From contig NZ_CABVLM010000020.1 of assembly GCF_902498845.1 (NCBI RefSeq), positions 1 through 59,387 of the forward strand: 59,387 nt of DNA, written 5' to 3'. Numbering within the stretch: position 1 is the first letter of the stretch; every line of letters begins with the position of its first letter. The DNA comes from Pseudoalteromonas rhizosphaerae (GTDB taxonomy: Bacteria; Pseudomonadota; Gammaproteobacteria; Enterobacterales; Alteromonadaceae). Under the pieces are notes generated by a model. It was given only the letters and a program-made list of their open reading frames with translations. It did not search any database and had not been told where the DNA came from. Shown here piece after piece: positions 29,218 through 38,686 of the stretch. The translations under genes were made by a program, and so were the position numbers.

Positions 29218-29817
29218 TTAAGCAACGTCTGGTAGTGACATATCAAAACCGCGTTGCTGTAAATATGCTTGCCATTTAGTCAGCTCTGGCGCTTTGGCCA
29301 CCAGCTGAAAATACTGTATTGATTGTTTATCAATAGCGGTAATAAATACCTCACCACTTTGCGTACCATAACAGCTGTTGGTGTCTGACAAGCGCAGTCC
29401 AGGAGTGAGTTTAAATGCTTCGACTAACGCGTCAAATGCCTGCTCACCAGATAAAGTTAAGGTCGCTAAATCAGTGCGTGTAACAAACTCAATATCGTAG
29501 CGCAGTTGCTGTTCACTGATCAGTGCTTGTAATTGAGCCGCTGCATCTGTGTGCAACACGAATCTAAACGCTGTTGCACTAAAGTAATATAACGCAAAAC
29601 TATAATTGCTATTTAGGTCGCCATCTAAGGTGCCTTTCACACCTAAACCACTGGCGGTTAGTTTGTTTAAATCTAACCCTAATATAGTGGTTAAAAACGG
29701 GATTGCTTCAGTGCCGCTAAAATCGATCACCACGGTGTTTGTATTGACCTGCAGCATATTGCTATCAGCTACTTCAATCTGGCTATGACGAGCAAACATT
29801 ATCGGGCTAAAAGTCAT
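29218..29817 (-). CDS. Truncated GcvT-like folate-binding protein (199 aa)
   Basis: The sequence follows GcvT residue patterns over its N-terminal and middle domains (VVIDFSGTEAIPFLTTIL, FALYYFSATAFRFVL, LATLTLSGEQAFDAL). It lacks the MFDVSHM and GYTGEDGYE motifs and the whole C-terminal barrel. It may have lost catalysis and act in another folate- or iron-sulphur-related role, like YgfZ-type relatives. The ATG at 29817 has AGG upstream; a GTG nine bases earlier is weaker. It lies 185 bp upstream of gcvT and is divergent from a LysR regulator that may control it. Confidence 0.75.
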   Translation of the reverse strand: MTFSPIMFARHSQIEVADSNMLQVNTNTVVIDFSGTEAIPFLTTILGLDLNKLTASGLGVKGTLDGDLNSNYSFALYYFSATAFRFVLHTDAAAQLQALISEQQLRYDIEFVTRTDLATLTLSGEQAFDALVEAFKLTPGLRLSDTNSCYGTQSGEVFITAIDKQSIQYFQLVAKAPELTKWQAYLQQRGFDMSLPDVA

Positions 29818-29943
29818 TATCGGCACCTATCAATCTTTAATGGCAAAAGTATATTGTGCAAGTCTAGCAACAACAAATTGTAATTATTAATCAATTGATA
29901 AATAATACTTATCAATCTACCCCCATAAATTGTAATTTTTAAT

Positions 29944-30789
29944 ATGAAAAATATCTCAACAGACAGCTTACGCACGTTAGTTACTGTGGTTGAAGTAGCA
30001 GGTTTTGCTAAAGCAGGTGATTTACTTGGCTTATCGCAACCCGCTGTAAGTTTACAAATAAAGCGGTTAGAAGAAATGCTCGGGCATAAACTATTTAAAA
30101 AACAAGGCCAGCGCCAAGTACTCAATCAATACGGTGAACTGCTGCTGCCGATGGCAAAGCAAATGCTGCTGCAAAACGACACCATTTTGCAATTATTTAC
30201 TAAAGAGAATGTGACCGGTAAGGTGCGGTTGGGAATACCCAGCGAATTTGCCGCTCGGATCTTACCCGCTATTATCGGTGACTTTGTGGCACTTTACCCT
30301 GAAGTATCGTTAGAGGTTAAATCGCGTTTAAGTAAGCATTTATTGTCGGTTTCACGAGAAGACCAGTTTGATTTAGTACTGGCGTTAAATGAAGATTTAA
30401 ACTCTGAAAAGTTCCCTGTTTTTATGCAAGACCAACTGGTCTGGGTTGGTGATTTATCAATAGCACAAAATGACGTTGTTACGCTTGTGACCGCACCGGA
30501 AGGTTGTATTTATCGACGCCGCGCCATCGAGGCACTGCAACTTGCAGGTATTAAGTACCGCATAAGTTATAGTAACGCTGATTTAACAGGCCTTACTGCG
30601 GCTTTAAAAGAAGGATTAGGGATCACCGTTTTGGCTAGAAGCACAGTGCCTAATGAACTTAATTATGAGTTAAACACCGCTATTTTACCGAGCCTAGGTA
30701 AAATAGGTATTAGCTTAACAAAGCATGCAGAACAAGCCGAGCATGCGGTAGATAAACTTGCCGAGTTTATTGCATTACGCTTGACTTAA
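29944..30789 (+). CDS. LysR-family transcriptional regulator (281 aa)
   Basis: The N-terminal winged helix-turn-helix (LRTLVTVVEVAGFAKAGDLL, then LSQPAVSLQIKRLEEML) is followed by a substrate-binding domain (GKVRLGIPSEFAARILPAII...). It is divergent from the GcvT-like gene with 126 bp between, the usual layout for a LysR protein and its target. No ligand can be named. Confidence 0.9.
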   Translation: MKNISTDSLRTLVTVVEVAGFAKAGDLLGLSQPAVSLQIKRLEEMLGHKLFKKQGQRQVLNQYGELLLPMAKQMLLQNDTILQLFTKENVTGKVRLGIPSEFAARILPAIIGDFVALYPEVSLEVKSRLSKHLLSVSREDQFDLVLALNEDLNSEKFPVFMQDQLVWVGDLSIAQNDVVTLVTAPEGCIYRRRAIEALQLAGIKYRISYSNADLTGLTAALKEGLGITVLARSTVPNELNYELNTAILPSLGKIGISLTKHAEQAEHAVDKLAEFIALRLT

Positions 30790-30995
30790 TAGCTAACAAA
30801 AAGCCGCCTTTAGTTATCTTTTGATAATTTAGATTATCGCAACGAATATAGTAATACAATATTAACAACAATATGTTTTCATATTTATATTCAAAAACTT
30901 ACTTAACGATCGGAATTGTTACAAATAGGATTGATTCGTATTATTTTACATGTTTAAATTGCGCTAGTTAAAATTAGACACATACAGGATCTATA

Positions 30996-33146
30996 ATGCC
31001 TCCTAAGCTTATTGTTTCAACACTTTCGATGGCTATTGCTTTATCATTAAGCGCTAATGCCGTTGCAAATGATGCAACAAATAAAAAAAAGAATTTTGAG
31101 CAAATTACCGTAATTGGCTCGCAAGCTGCTATTAACGATATTCCGGGCTCTGCTACATTTATCTCAGACGAACAATTACAAAAATTCGAATTTACCGATA
31201 TTTCTCGTGTTTTAGCATCTGTACCAGGTGTTTACGTGCAAGAAGAAGATGGTTATGGCCTGCGCCCTAACATTGGTATGCGCGGCACAGGCACTGGCCG
31301 TAACGATAAAATATCTGTAATGGAAGATGGCGTTCTCGTAGCACCCGCTCCTTACTCAGCGCCATCGGCTTACTACTTCCCTACTATGGGCCGTATGGAG
31401 TCGATTGAAGTATTAAAAGGCGCAGCCTCTGTTAAGTATGGCCCACGCACTACCGGTGGTGTTTTAAACTTACTTTCGCGCAGCTTACCGACCGAAGGTT
31501 CAACGGGTTTAGTAAACGCCGAACTCGGTAGCGATGGTTTTTATAAGGGCCATGCTTACTTCGGTAAAGAAAAAAACAACGCAGCCGGCCTTATTGAAGT
31601 TTTCAGCTATGGTGCAGATGGCTTTAAAGAATTACCTGTAGGTAGCGACAACACAGGCTTTGAAAAGAACGACGTTCTACTTAAATTTGGTTATAAGTTT
31701 GGTGAAAACAACGCGCATAACCTAGAGATGAAAATTAAGTACTCTGATGAACAATCTGATGAAACTTACATGGGTTTAACAGAAGAAGATTATAAAGCGT
31801 CACCAAACCGTCGTTATGCCGCATCACAAAAAGACCAAATGAACACGCAACATAATGCATACCAATTAAATTATGCTTATCGTTTTGGTGATGGTTATGA
31901 GTTATTAGCGACAGCTTACCTCAATGATTTTCATCGTAATTGGTACAAAGCGAGCAAAGTAAGTGAAAGCTATTTAGCACAGTACAGTGAATTTGAAGCG
32001 GCACCAACAGCTGAAGGTATTGAAGGCATTGGTATTAAAGCAAATAACCGCGACTACCAAGCCAAAGGTGTGCAATCAGAGTTGCACATTCCTGCGGGCG
32101 ATCACTATGTGACTGTTGGCGTACGCTACCACGAAGACGAAATGGATCGTTTTCAGTGGGAAGACAAATACACACTTAATCAAGATTTAAGTATGACCTT
32201 AACGTCTCAGGGCGTTCCGGGTTCTGACAGCAATCGTGTAGATAGTGCAAAAGCAACAACGTTATTCATTCAAGACCAGTGGTCAATCGATGCATTAGTG
32301 CTTAATGCAGGCCTTCGTTATGAAGACATCACAATTACCCGCGTAGAGTGGTCAAAGTCTGATCCTAAACGTGAAAATGGCTTAACTAAAGACGTTTCAA
32401 ACGATACACAAATCTTAGTGCCATCACTGGGTGCAACTTACACCGTAAGCGACAGCCTAACGCTACTTGCAGGTATTCAGCAAGGTTACGCTCCTGCTGC
32501 ACCAGGTAATGCTGACCAAGAAGAAGAGGAAAGCGTAAACATTGAGTTTGGTGGCCGTTATAACGTTGCTGGTTTTAATGGTGAAATCATTGCATTCTTC
32601 TCTGATTACAGCAATATGCATGGAAATTGTACTGCATCTGTAGGCTGTAGTGATGAGAACATTGGCGACCAATACAACTACGGCGAAGTAGAAGTATCGG
32701 GCTTTGAGTTCTCTGCAGGTCGTATTTTCGAAACTAATAGCGCAACATTCCCTGTACGCTTAACTTACACTTATACGGATTCACAGTTTAAAAATGATTT
32801 TGCATCAGATATCTGGGGGCAAGTAAATAAAGGCGATGCAATGCCTTACGTTCCAGAGAATCAAATCGCTCTTTCATTTGGTGCCGTGCTTTCAAGCTTT
32901 GCATTTGATACGCAAGTGCGTTATGTATCTGACGCACATACTGATTTAAGTGCTGACGGCTTGAATGCAATCGACAGCCGTGTTGTGTGGGATTTAGCCG
33001 CTAAATATTTAATTGATGACAATCAAAAAGTATATCTAACGGTTGATAACTTGTTTGATAACACTTACATCGCTAACCGCGCCAACGGTGGTATTCAACC
33101 AGGTAAACCACGCACAATCCAAATGGGTTACAGCTACGCGTTTTAG
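30996..33146 (+). CDS. TonB-dependent outer-membrane receptor, FecA-like (716 aa)
   Basis: A signal peptide (cleavage after SANAVA) is followed by a TonB box-like stretch (FEQITVIGS) and a plug domain (LASVPGVYVQEEDGYGLRPNIGMRG, in parts). A 22-strand barrel follows, ending in the aromatic GYSYAF required for insertion. The plug resembles FecA-like iron receptors, but the substrate cannot be fixed. CAGGAT lies before the ATG. The stop codon runs directly into sixteen 7-bp repeats. No linked inner-membrane transporter is present. Confidence 0.9.
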   Translation: MPPKLIVSTLSMAIALSLSANAVANDATNKKKNFEQITVIGSQAAINDIPGSATFISDEQLQKFEFTDISRVLASVPGVYVQEEDGYGLRPNIGMRGTGTGRNDKISVMEDGVLVAPAPYSAPSAYYFPTMGRMESIEVLKGAASVKYGPRTTGGVLNLLSRSLPTEGSTGLVNAELGSDGFYKGHAYFGKEKNNAAGLIEVFSYGADGFKELPVGSDNTGFEKNDVLLKFGYKFGENNAHNLEMKIKYSDEQSDETYMGLTEEDYKASPNRRYAASQKDQMNTQHNAYQLNYAYRFGDGYELLATAYLNDFHRNWYKASKVSESYLAQYSEFEAAPTAEGIEGIGIKANNRDYQAKGVQSELHIPAGDHYVTVGVRYHEDEMDRFQWEDKYTLNQDLSMTLTSQGVPGSDSNRVDSAKATTLFIQDQWSIDALVLNAGLRYEDITITRVEWSKSDPKRENGLTKDVSNDTQILVPSLGATYTVSDSLTLLAGIQQGYAPAAPGNADQEEEESVNIEFGGRYNVAGFNGEIIAFFSDYSNMHGNCTASVGCSDENIGDQYNYGEVEVSGFEFSAGRIFETNSATFPVRLTYTYTDSQFKNDFASDIWGQVNKGDAMPYVPENQIALSFGAVLSSFAFDTQVRYVSDAHTDLSADGLNAIDSRVVWDLAAKYLIDDNQKVYLTVDNLFDNTYIANRANGGIQPGKPRTIQMGYSYAF

Positions 33147-33257
33147 GCTAAAAGCTAAAGGCTAAAGGCTAAAGGCTAAAGGCTAAAGGCTAAAGGCTAA
33201 AGGCTAAAGGCTAAAGGCTAAAGGCTAAAGGCTAAAGGCTAAAGGCTAAAGGCTAAA
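33146..33257. repeat. Heptanucleotide tandem repeat, 16 copies of GGCTAAA
   Basis: The array is exactly 112 bp: 15 perfect GGCTAAA units and one variant, AGCTAAA, in second place. It begins at the last base of the receptor stop codon (TAG). Uninterrupted units suggest recent slippage growth. Confidence 0.95.
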
Positions 33258-33265
33258 AAATTATA

Positions 33266-33300
33266 AAAGCCGTGTTTGATAAATCAAGCACGGCTTTATT
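33266..33300. terminator. Terminator after the FecA-like receptor
   Basis: AAAAGCCGTG pairs with CACGGCTTTATT around a loop containing a smaller TTGATAAATCAA hairpin. It directly follows the heptamer array. Confidence 0.75.
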
Positions 33301-33307
33301 ATTGGTG

Positions 33308-33607
33308 GTGATTAATCACAAAAATGGCGCTTTAATAAAACAGATGAGTAAGCTCAAACCGCAGTGATTTTTCGGCTAAAGCCGAACCTACAGATAAACA
33401 CCGAGCTAATTGTAGGTCGTGATTTATCACGAAAATGGGGCTTATATTAAAGCCACCTGTACCCCAAAACTGCGGTGCTTTTTCGGCTAAAGCCGAACCT
33501 ACAGGTAAACACCGAGCCAATTGTAGGCCGTGATTTATCACGAAAATAGCGCTTAAATAAAACAGATTAGTAAGCTCAAACCTCAGTGATTTTTCGGCTA
33601 AAGCCGA
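33308..33607. repeat. Tandem 111-bp repeat with two palindromes per unit
   Basis: The palindrome GTGATTTATCAC (first copy GTGATTAATCAC) starts at 33308, 33419 and 33530. TCGGCTAAAGCCGA starts at 33372, 33483 and 33594. Both have an exact 111-bp period, giving almost three copies. Each unit could fold into two hairpins, like a REP/BIME cluster. Because 111 is divisible by three, a spurious repetitive frame runs through it. Confidence 0.9.
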
Positions 33608-33617
33608 ACCTACGGCC

Positions 33618-33650
33618 ATAAAAAAGCGCGGTATTAACCGCGCTCTTGGT
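33618..33650 (-). terminator. Terminator at the end of the GlcNAc cluster
   Basis: On the minus strand GAGCGCGGTTA pairs with TACCGCGCTTTTTTAT, a strong stem and T-run about 75 bp after the permease stop. Confidence 0.75.
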
Positions 33651-33722
33651 CACTTACAAACTCTCTTAACTAGCTAGCTTTAATCTCGCTAACTTTACTC
33701 TCGCTAACTCGCCAACTTTGTT

Positions 33723-35024
33723 CTACTTCCAACTTCTCATTTTATGGCCTTTAAGCGCATAGAATAAGATGAATAAGTAACTTGGGATCATCAAGGCGTA
33801 AGCACCTTGCGCACCTAAGCCTGCTACGTTACCTAAACCAATCAGTAATGGGCCTAATGCACCACCTGCAATACCCATAATAAGTAAACCGGATGCAGTG
33901 CCAGTTAAACGACCTAAGCCAGTTAATGCTAACGGCCATATTGCCGGCCACACCATGGCATTGGCAAAACCAAGTAGGGCAATACATAACAATGGATCTG
34001 GCAGCTCAGGGCCACCAAATGGTACTAATAATATGTTAGCAAGAATAAATGAGTCGTTACTTCCCATTATTACTGCAAGTACAGTTACAATACCTGCAAG
34101 CCCAGACATAACGAGCGCATTTTGCTGCGACATAAAACGGGGAATAAGTGCAATACCAATGGCATAACCAACCAACATGCACGCCATGGTGTATGAGGTC
34201 ATCACTGAGTAATCGGCAATCCCAATCTGTAATGCGTAAGAGCCAATGGTATCTGCGGCAATCACTTCAACAGCAACATATAAGGCAATACCAATTACAC
34301 CCAGCACTAGGTGAGGATGTTTTAGTGCTTCTTTTACTTCGCCTTTACCATTACCTTCAGACTCTTCAAAAACCAAATCAGGTAGCGATGAAAATTTAGC
34401 AAATGCTGCAAACGCAAAGATCAAACCTGCAATTGCCATATAAGGTAAAATAAGACTATTCGCCATCGCATCTTTTTGCTGTTGTGATAATTGCTCACCA
34501 TCAGCGACTACACCGCTGACAACAACGGCAGCAAAAATAACAGGCACGATAACCCCAGCAAATTTATTCAGTAAGCCCATAATACATACACGAACTGCCG
34601 CTGATTTTTCAGATCCCATTTTAACAACATACGGATTTACCGCTGTTTGTAGGATTGTTTGCCCAACACCTATCATTAGCTGTGCGAATAAAAATATTTC
34701 AATCATCTGCATTTTAGCGGCAGGAATATACATCAAGGCTGACGCAGCCATTACTGCACAGCCAATTGCCATACCATTTTTGTAACCTACACGCTTAATA
34801 AGCATTGCAGATGGGATGCCAGCGACTGTTACGGCAATATAAAATGAGGAAATAATAAACGAGGCTTGCAGTGGCGATAACACCAACATTTGCTGTAAAA
34901 ACGGTGTAATAGCGCCATTTAGCCAGGTTATACAACCTAGAATGAAAAACATTGATCCTGCCAATGTCATTGGCAGCCAAATACTATGTTTAGTGTTTGC
35001 TTCACACTCGACAGTTGCTTCCAT
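33723..35024 (-). CDS. nagP: NagP-like N-acetylglucosamine:proton permease (433 aa)
   Basis: The protein has twelve hydrophobic segments and fits the fucose-galactose-glucose:H+ symporter family of the major facilitator superfamily (FFILGCITWLNGAITPFLQQ; SAMLIKRVGYKNGMAIG). NagP members of this family import GlcNAc in Alteromonadales. Its neighbours are a GH20 hexosaminidase and a sugar kinase, which supports GlcNAc as substrate. It lies about 200 bp after the hexosaminidase remnant. Substrate is inferred from context. Confidence 0.8.
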   Translation of the reverse strand: MEATVECEANTKHSIWLPMTLAGSMFFILGCITWLNGAITPFLQQMLVLSPLQASFIISSFYIAVTVAGIPSAMLIKRVGYKNGMAIGCAVMAASALMYIPAAKMQMIEIFLFAQLMIGVGQTILQTAVNPYVVKMGSEKSAAVRVCIMGLLNKFAGVIVPVIFAAVVVSGVVADGEQLSQQQKDAMANSLILPYMAIAGLIFAFAAFAKFSSLPDLVFEESEGNGKGEVKEALKHPHLVLGVIGIALYVAVEVIAADTIGSYALQIGIADYSVMTSYTMACMLVGYAIGIALIPRFMSQQNALVMSGLAGIVTVLAVIMGSNDSFILANILLVPFGGPELPDPLLCIALLGFANAMVWPAIWPLALTGLGRLTGTASGLLIMGIAGGALGPLLIGLGNVAGLGAQGAYALMIPSYLFILFYALKGHKMRSWK

Positions 35025-35232
35025 AAATTTATCTCAACAGTTTATTTTAATTAATTATTTTAGCATTACGCCGTGAAAGCTCTATAAACCAAGGCGCTGC
35101 AATCCTAAAATCATTTTTATTACATTAAATTAATCATACACCAACAAAAATGACAGCGCTATCATTTTTAAAAAGCAAAAAATCGACCCTGTTTGTTATA
35201 AGGCTTTATAATAAGCAACGCTTAAAAGGCTT

Positions 35233-35514
35233 TTATTTCACCGCCAATGATCGCCCTTTACGGATACCTCTTTGAGAAAGCGTACGAACTTGCTTTACAT
35301 TAGTGGCTTTATTTTCATCATCATAAATGAGCCAATTGCCAAGACTATTTTGATATTCGATGACAATCCCCGGATACAAAGTAAATGCATCTAAGCCTTC
35401 ACTTTGTTGTTGTGCAGCTACGCTAGGTAAACGATAAAAGCGCCCTGCTTGCTCTAGCTTTGCAAATTCTTTAAAGCCAACTAACGCCGCAAAACGCTGC
35501 CAATCAGCTGCCAA
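35233..35514 (-). pseudogene. Detached C-terminal part of the GH20 hexosaminidase
   Basis: The frame begins with AADWQRFAALVGFKEFAKLEQ, which directly continues the KAADWQ at the end of the upstream open frame. It encodes the final 90 or so residues, a beta-rich domain (FTLYPGIVIEYQN, NWLIYDDENKATNVKQVRTL) typical of the hexosaminidase C-terminus. It is separated only by a 22-bp insertion of two extra 11-bp units. It is unlikely to be translated separately. Confidence 0.85.
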
Positions 35515-35528
35515 TCAGCTGCCAATCA
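35496..35528. repeat. 11-bp tandem repeat in triplicate that breaks the hexosaminidase frame
   Basis: GCTGCCAATCA occurs three times head-to-tail (35496, 35507, 35518). One copy restores a continuous reading KAADWQRFAA. Three copies add 22 bp and give a premature stop after DWQLIGS. One or four copies would be in frame, so slippage could switch the gene. Confidence 0.92.
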
Positions 35529-37798
35529 GCTGCTTTTTGTTGCTTAAGCGTTGTATTAAAATGGCCTGTATTTTGATCATACTTAGTACCTTGCCGGTTA
35601 TAATCTAATTCCCATGGCGCTTTATGCCAAGCTCGCTCTGCAAGCGCTAATAACCGTGGATATAACATGTACTCAGCTTGCCTGTCACTGCGAATGAGCT
35701 CTGACCATAAATGCCCTTGCAAACCAATAAAAGGTTTTGTGCGCATCGTTTTACGATCATCAGCACTGTAATGATGATTGTTTACCGAGCGCCAAATTTC
35801 AGCATGCGCAGGTAAATTATCCGGCATAAACTCAAACACTTTTTTACTGTCAATCGCGCGACTCGCCCAGTGATTCCCCGGCTCTTGCGGATGCGACTGA
35901 TATGGGAAGTCAAAATAAGTTACATCCGGGCTTGATAACACCACATCCCAGCCTTGGTTAGCATGACGATGCGCAACCTTATGCCCACCATCGCTCAGCG
36001 TTGCCCACGCATTTGACTGCACATTTGCTGGCATGCTCTTTAGCGTAACGTCGTTCATACCGTCGCTCCATCCGGCCACTTTAAAGCCTTTTTTAGCGAC
36101 CATGCCACTGACTTTTTCAATAAAATAGCCATTAAATGAATGCAGCGCCGGTTGTTGGTTTTGCAAACGCCGACAGCTTGGAGAGTCAACCCACGCACCA
36201 GCCGTCTCATCGGCGCCAATATGGTAAGTTTTAAGAGGCACACCGGCTTGCACATGTAATGCGTTTACTTCATCGAGCACTTTATCGATAAATTGATAAG
36301 TCGATTCTAAACAAACATTTAAGGTGTTATCTTGATAATGCTGGATTGAACTGTACTGAGTTTTATCAGCGGGTTCGACTAAACGATACTGTAGCGCCTG
36401 TTCGCTTTTGCCTTGGCCTATTAAACGGTTAAACCTTGCCTCCATTGCAACAATTGCCGCGCGCGAATGCCCTGGCATATCAAGTGATGGGATCACTTCA
36501 ATAAAGTGCGCTTGAGCATATTTTAATATTTCAATGTAGTCATTCTGGCTGTAGTAACCATTTACCGCTGATTGACTATCAAGTCCTGCGCCTAGCTGTG
36601 GTAACAAACAACGCTGTTCGGTTAAATCTAAGCAACGCTTGGCACCGACTTCCGTAAGCTCTGGTAAGTCGTTAATAGCCAATCGCCAGCCTTCATCATC
36701 CGCTAAATGTAAGTGTAATTTATTAAGCTTATAGGCGGCCATTTGCTCTATGGTATTTAAAATAAATGTTTTTGAACGAAAATTGCGTGCTACATCAATG
36801 TGCATGCCTCTAAATTCATAACGCGGCGCATCAGTAATATTAAGTGCTGGGATAGTTAAATTATCAAGGCTGACTAACCCTGCGATGCTCTGCAACGCAT
36901 AAAATATCCCTGCAGAACTCGTTGCGCTAATCGTTATTTGCTCATGTTGAATTTTTAACGTGTAAGCCTCTGGGTTATCAGCTGCTAAATCTAACTTGAG
37001 CGTGGTTTTAATCCCTTGGCTATGCTGCTTAATACCAAAACGTGCTAAGCGTGCTATTGCCGCTGTAAGTTGTACTTGATCAATATCATTCGCTAGCTGT
37101 AGATTTAAGCCTTGGCTTAAATCTACAGCCTCACCTGATAATAAAGTTAAAGCGACCGGCTTTGGGATCAAACTCAGCGGTGGCGTATTTAATATAGGCC
37201 GAGACTCACTTTCATATAAATACTCCGCATCCATCGATGGTGTCGCATCGTCGTTACTCGTTTGTAGTTGTTCATAGGTTAAAAATGGTGCTAAATATGG
37301 TTGTAACTCTAGCTTAGTGTCAGGATCAATCGCGGTTTTAGTACTGTTAATAACCCGGCTTGTTAAACCCGCACTTGCCAATATGTAATTAGGCATAAAC
37401 TCAGCGCGAGTAATTTGCGATTCTTGACTATAAAACTCTATACTTATCGGCGTATTTTCTTTAAATCCGGCAAATGCCGAGGAGGGCTTTATTTGGTGTA
37501 AATCGCCATTGATATGCGTAATGGTAAACTGCGACGAGTCAGTGCTATAAATTGGCATTAGCTGACTAAAATAAATTGACCACTGTTGACTGTTTGCATC
37601 AAAAGGTGTGCTGAACGTCAAACGCGATAAGTAACACTGCTTTTGATGAGGTGCAGGGCAAGTATCGGGCTTTGCCGAAAGTAACTCATATTTTACCAAT
37701 AACTGCTGCGCGAGGGTATCTAACTCAGTCTGCGATGGTGCTTTAGCAAAAACTGCAGCCGAACATATGGCAAGCACCAATAATATAATTCTACGCAT
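35504..37798 (-). CDS. GH20 beta-N-acetylhexosaminidase, C-terminally truncated by frameshift (764 aa)
   Basis: The enzyme releases terminal GlcNAc from chitin oligosaccharides. A signal peptide (MRRIILLVLAICSAAVFA) is followed by a carbohydrate-binding N-terminal domain and the GH20 barrel. The catalytic Asp-Glu pair lies in YHIGADETAGAW, with the conserved FRGMHIDVARNF upstream. The start at 37798 has GGGAG upstream and overlaps the kinase gene by 8 bp. The catalytic domain is complete, but the last 85-90 residues are lost through the 11-bp triplication at 35496-35528. The truncated enzyme might still work; whether it folds is unknown. Confidence 0.88.
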   Translation of the reverse strand: MRRIILLVLAICSAAVFAKAPSQTELDTLAQQLLVKYELLSAKPDTCPAPHQKQCYLSRLTFSTPFDANSQQWSIYFSQLMPIYSTDSSQFTITHINGDLHQIKPSSAFAGFKENTPISIEFYSQESQITRAEFMPNYILASAGLTSRVINSTKTAIDPDTKLELQPYLAPFLTYEQLQTSNDDATPSMDAEYLYESESRPILNTPPLSLIPKPVALTLLSGEAVDLSQGLNLQLANDIDQVQLTAAIARLARFGIKQHSQGIKTTLKLDLAADNPEAYTLKIQHEQITISATSSAGIFYALQSIAGLVSLDNLTIPALNITDAPRYEFRGMHIDVARNFRSKTFILNTIEQMAAYKLNKLHLHLADDEGWRLAINDLPELTEVGAKRCLDLTEQRCLLPQLGAGLDSQSAVNGYYSQNDYIEILKYAQAHFIEVIPSLDMPGHSRAAIVAMEARFNRLIGQGKSEQALQYRLVEPADKTQYSSIQHYQDNTLNVCLESTYQFIDKVLDEVNALHVQAGVPLKTYHIGADETAGAWVDSPSCRRLQNQQPALHSFNGYFIEKVSGMVAKKGFKVAGWSDGMNDVTLKSMPANVQSNAWATLSDGGHKVAHRHANQGWDVVLSSPDVTYFDFPYQSHPQEPGNHWASRAIDSKKVFEFMPDNLPAHAEIWRSVNNHHYSADDRKTMRTKPFIGLQGHLWSELIRSDRQAEYMLYPRLLALAERAWHKAPWELDYNRQGTKYDQNTGHFNTTLKQQKAADWQLIGS

Positions 37799-38669
37799 AA
37801 CTAGCTCCCAACGATTGCTCATAAGCCATGTCGTTTATAAATAACGCATGGCTGCCAAATAATGGAGCATCGTCGCCAAGCTCACTAATACGAATATCTA
37901 ACGACTGCAAAATAACTGGGTTAACTAACTTAGCTAACTGAATATGCAAACTAGGTAAAAAGCACGCTGATGATTGTGCAACAGAGCCTCCTAGTACAAT
38001 AACGTCAGGGTCAAACGCGAGTATCACATGGTTTATTGCATGAGCGAGATGCTTGCCAAACTCATCAAATAAACGTTGTGCGTGTGCGTCATTTGCCAAT
38101 GCCTCTTGGTAAGCTTGCTTGCCCGTTGTACCTTGATTAATAAAAAACTGCCCAGAGGTAAAGTGCTCAATAATCCCTTGTAAATAACTAAAACTGCCAA
38201 ACTCTCCTGCGGCTGAGTGCTTACCCGTATATAATCGACCATTAAGCACCAGCCCGGCGCCAAGTCCAGTGCCTAGGCAAATGCCAATTAAATTCGTATC
38301 TGATTTAAAATTACCTTGAGTGAATTCTCCCATAGCAAAACAATTTGCATCATTATGCACCCGTATGGGCAGTTTAAAATGTGTGCTTAATAGCTGCTTT
38401 AACTGCACATTTTTCCAATTGGGGATATTAACCGTTTCGATCACTTCGCCAGTTTCCATCAGCACCATGCTAGGTACACCTACGACGATACCAATGCAAG
38501 TATTGTCAACCACTTGCTTGATGATTCGACATAAAAAGTCGTTTGTTTGCTGCTTACTTGCTGAGCCGTCCACATCAAAATAGCGTTTTTCTATTACACC
38601 TGTTGCGGTTACTTTTGCGACCAGCGCTTTGGTGCCACCAAGGTCAACACATAATAAAGTTTGTGACAT
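37791..38669 (-). CDS. ROK-family sugar kinase, probably for GlcNAc or glucosamine (292 aa)
   Basis: The N-terminal phosphate loop CVDLGGTKALVAKV and the central GICLGTGLGAGLVLNGRLYTGKHSA (in parts) are ROK signatures; catalytic Asp is in VHNDANCFA. The Cys-rich zinc motif usual in ROK proteins is missing after AAGEFGSFSYL. AGAGG supports the start at 38669 rather than 38687. It sits between a sugar permease and the hexosaminidase, with overlaps or short gaps on both sides. The substrate is inferred. Confidence 0.85.
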   Translation of the reverse strand: MSQTLLCVDLGGTKALVAKVTATGVIEKRYFDVDGSASKQQTNDFLCRIIKQVVDNTCIGIVVGVPSMVLMETGEVIETVNIPNWKNVQLKQLLSTHFKLPIRVHNDANCFAMGEFTQGNFKSDTNLIGICLGTGLGAGLVLNGRLYTGKHSAAGEFGSFSYLQGIIEHFTSGQFFINQGTTGKQAYQEALANDAHAQRLFDEFGKHLAHAINHVILAFDPDVIVLGGSVAQSSACFLPSLHIQLAKLVNPVILQSLDIRISELGDDAPLFGSHALFINDMAYEQSLGASYA

Positions 38670-38686
38670 TACAACCTCTTTTGTCA

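Noticed and set aside
33332..33619. 95-codon minus-strand frame with repeating protein sequence
   Set aside because: It is the translation of the 111-bp DNA repeat, which stays open because 111 is divisible by three. No ribosome site or family match.
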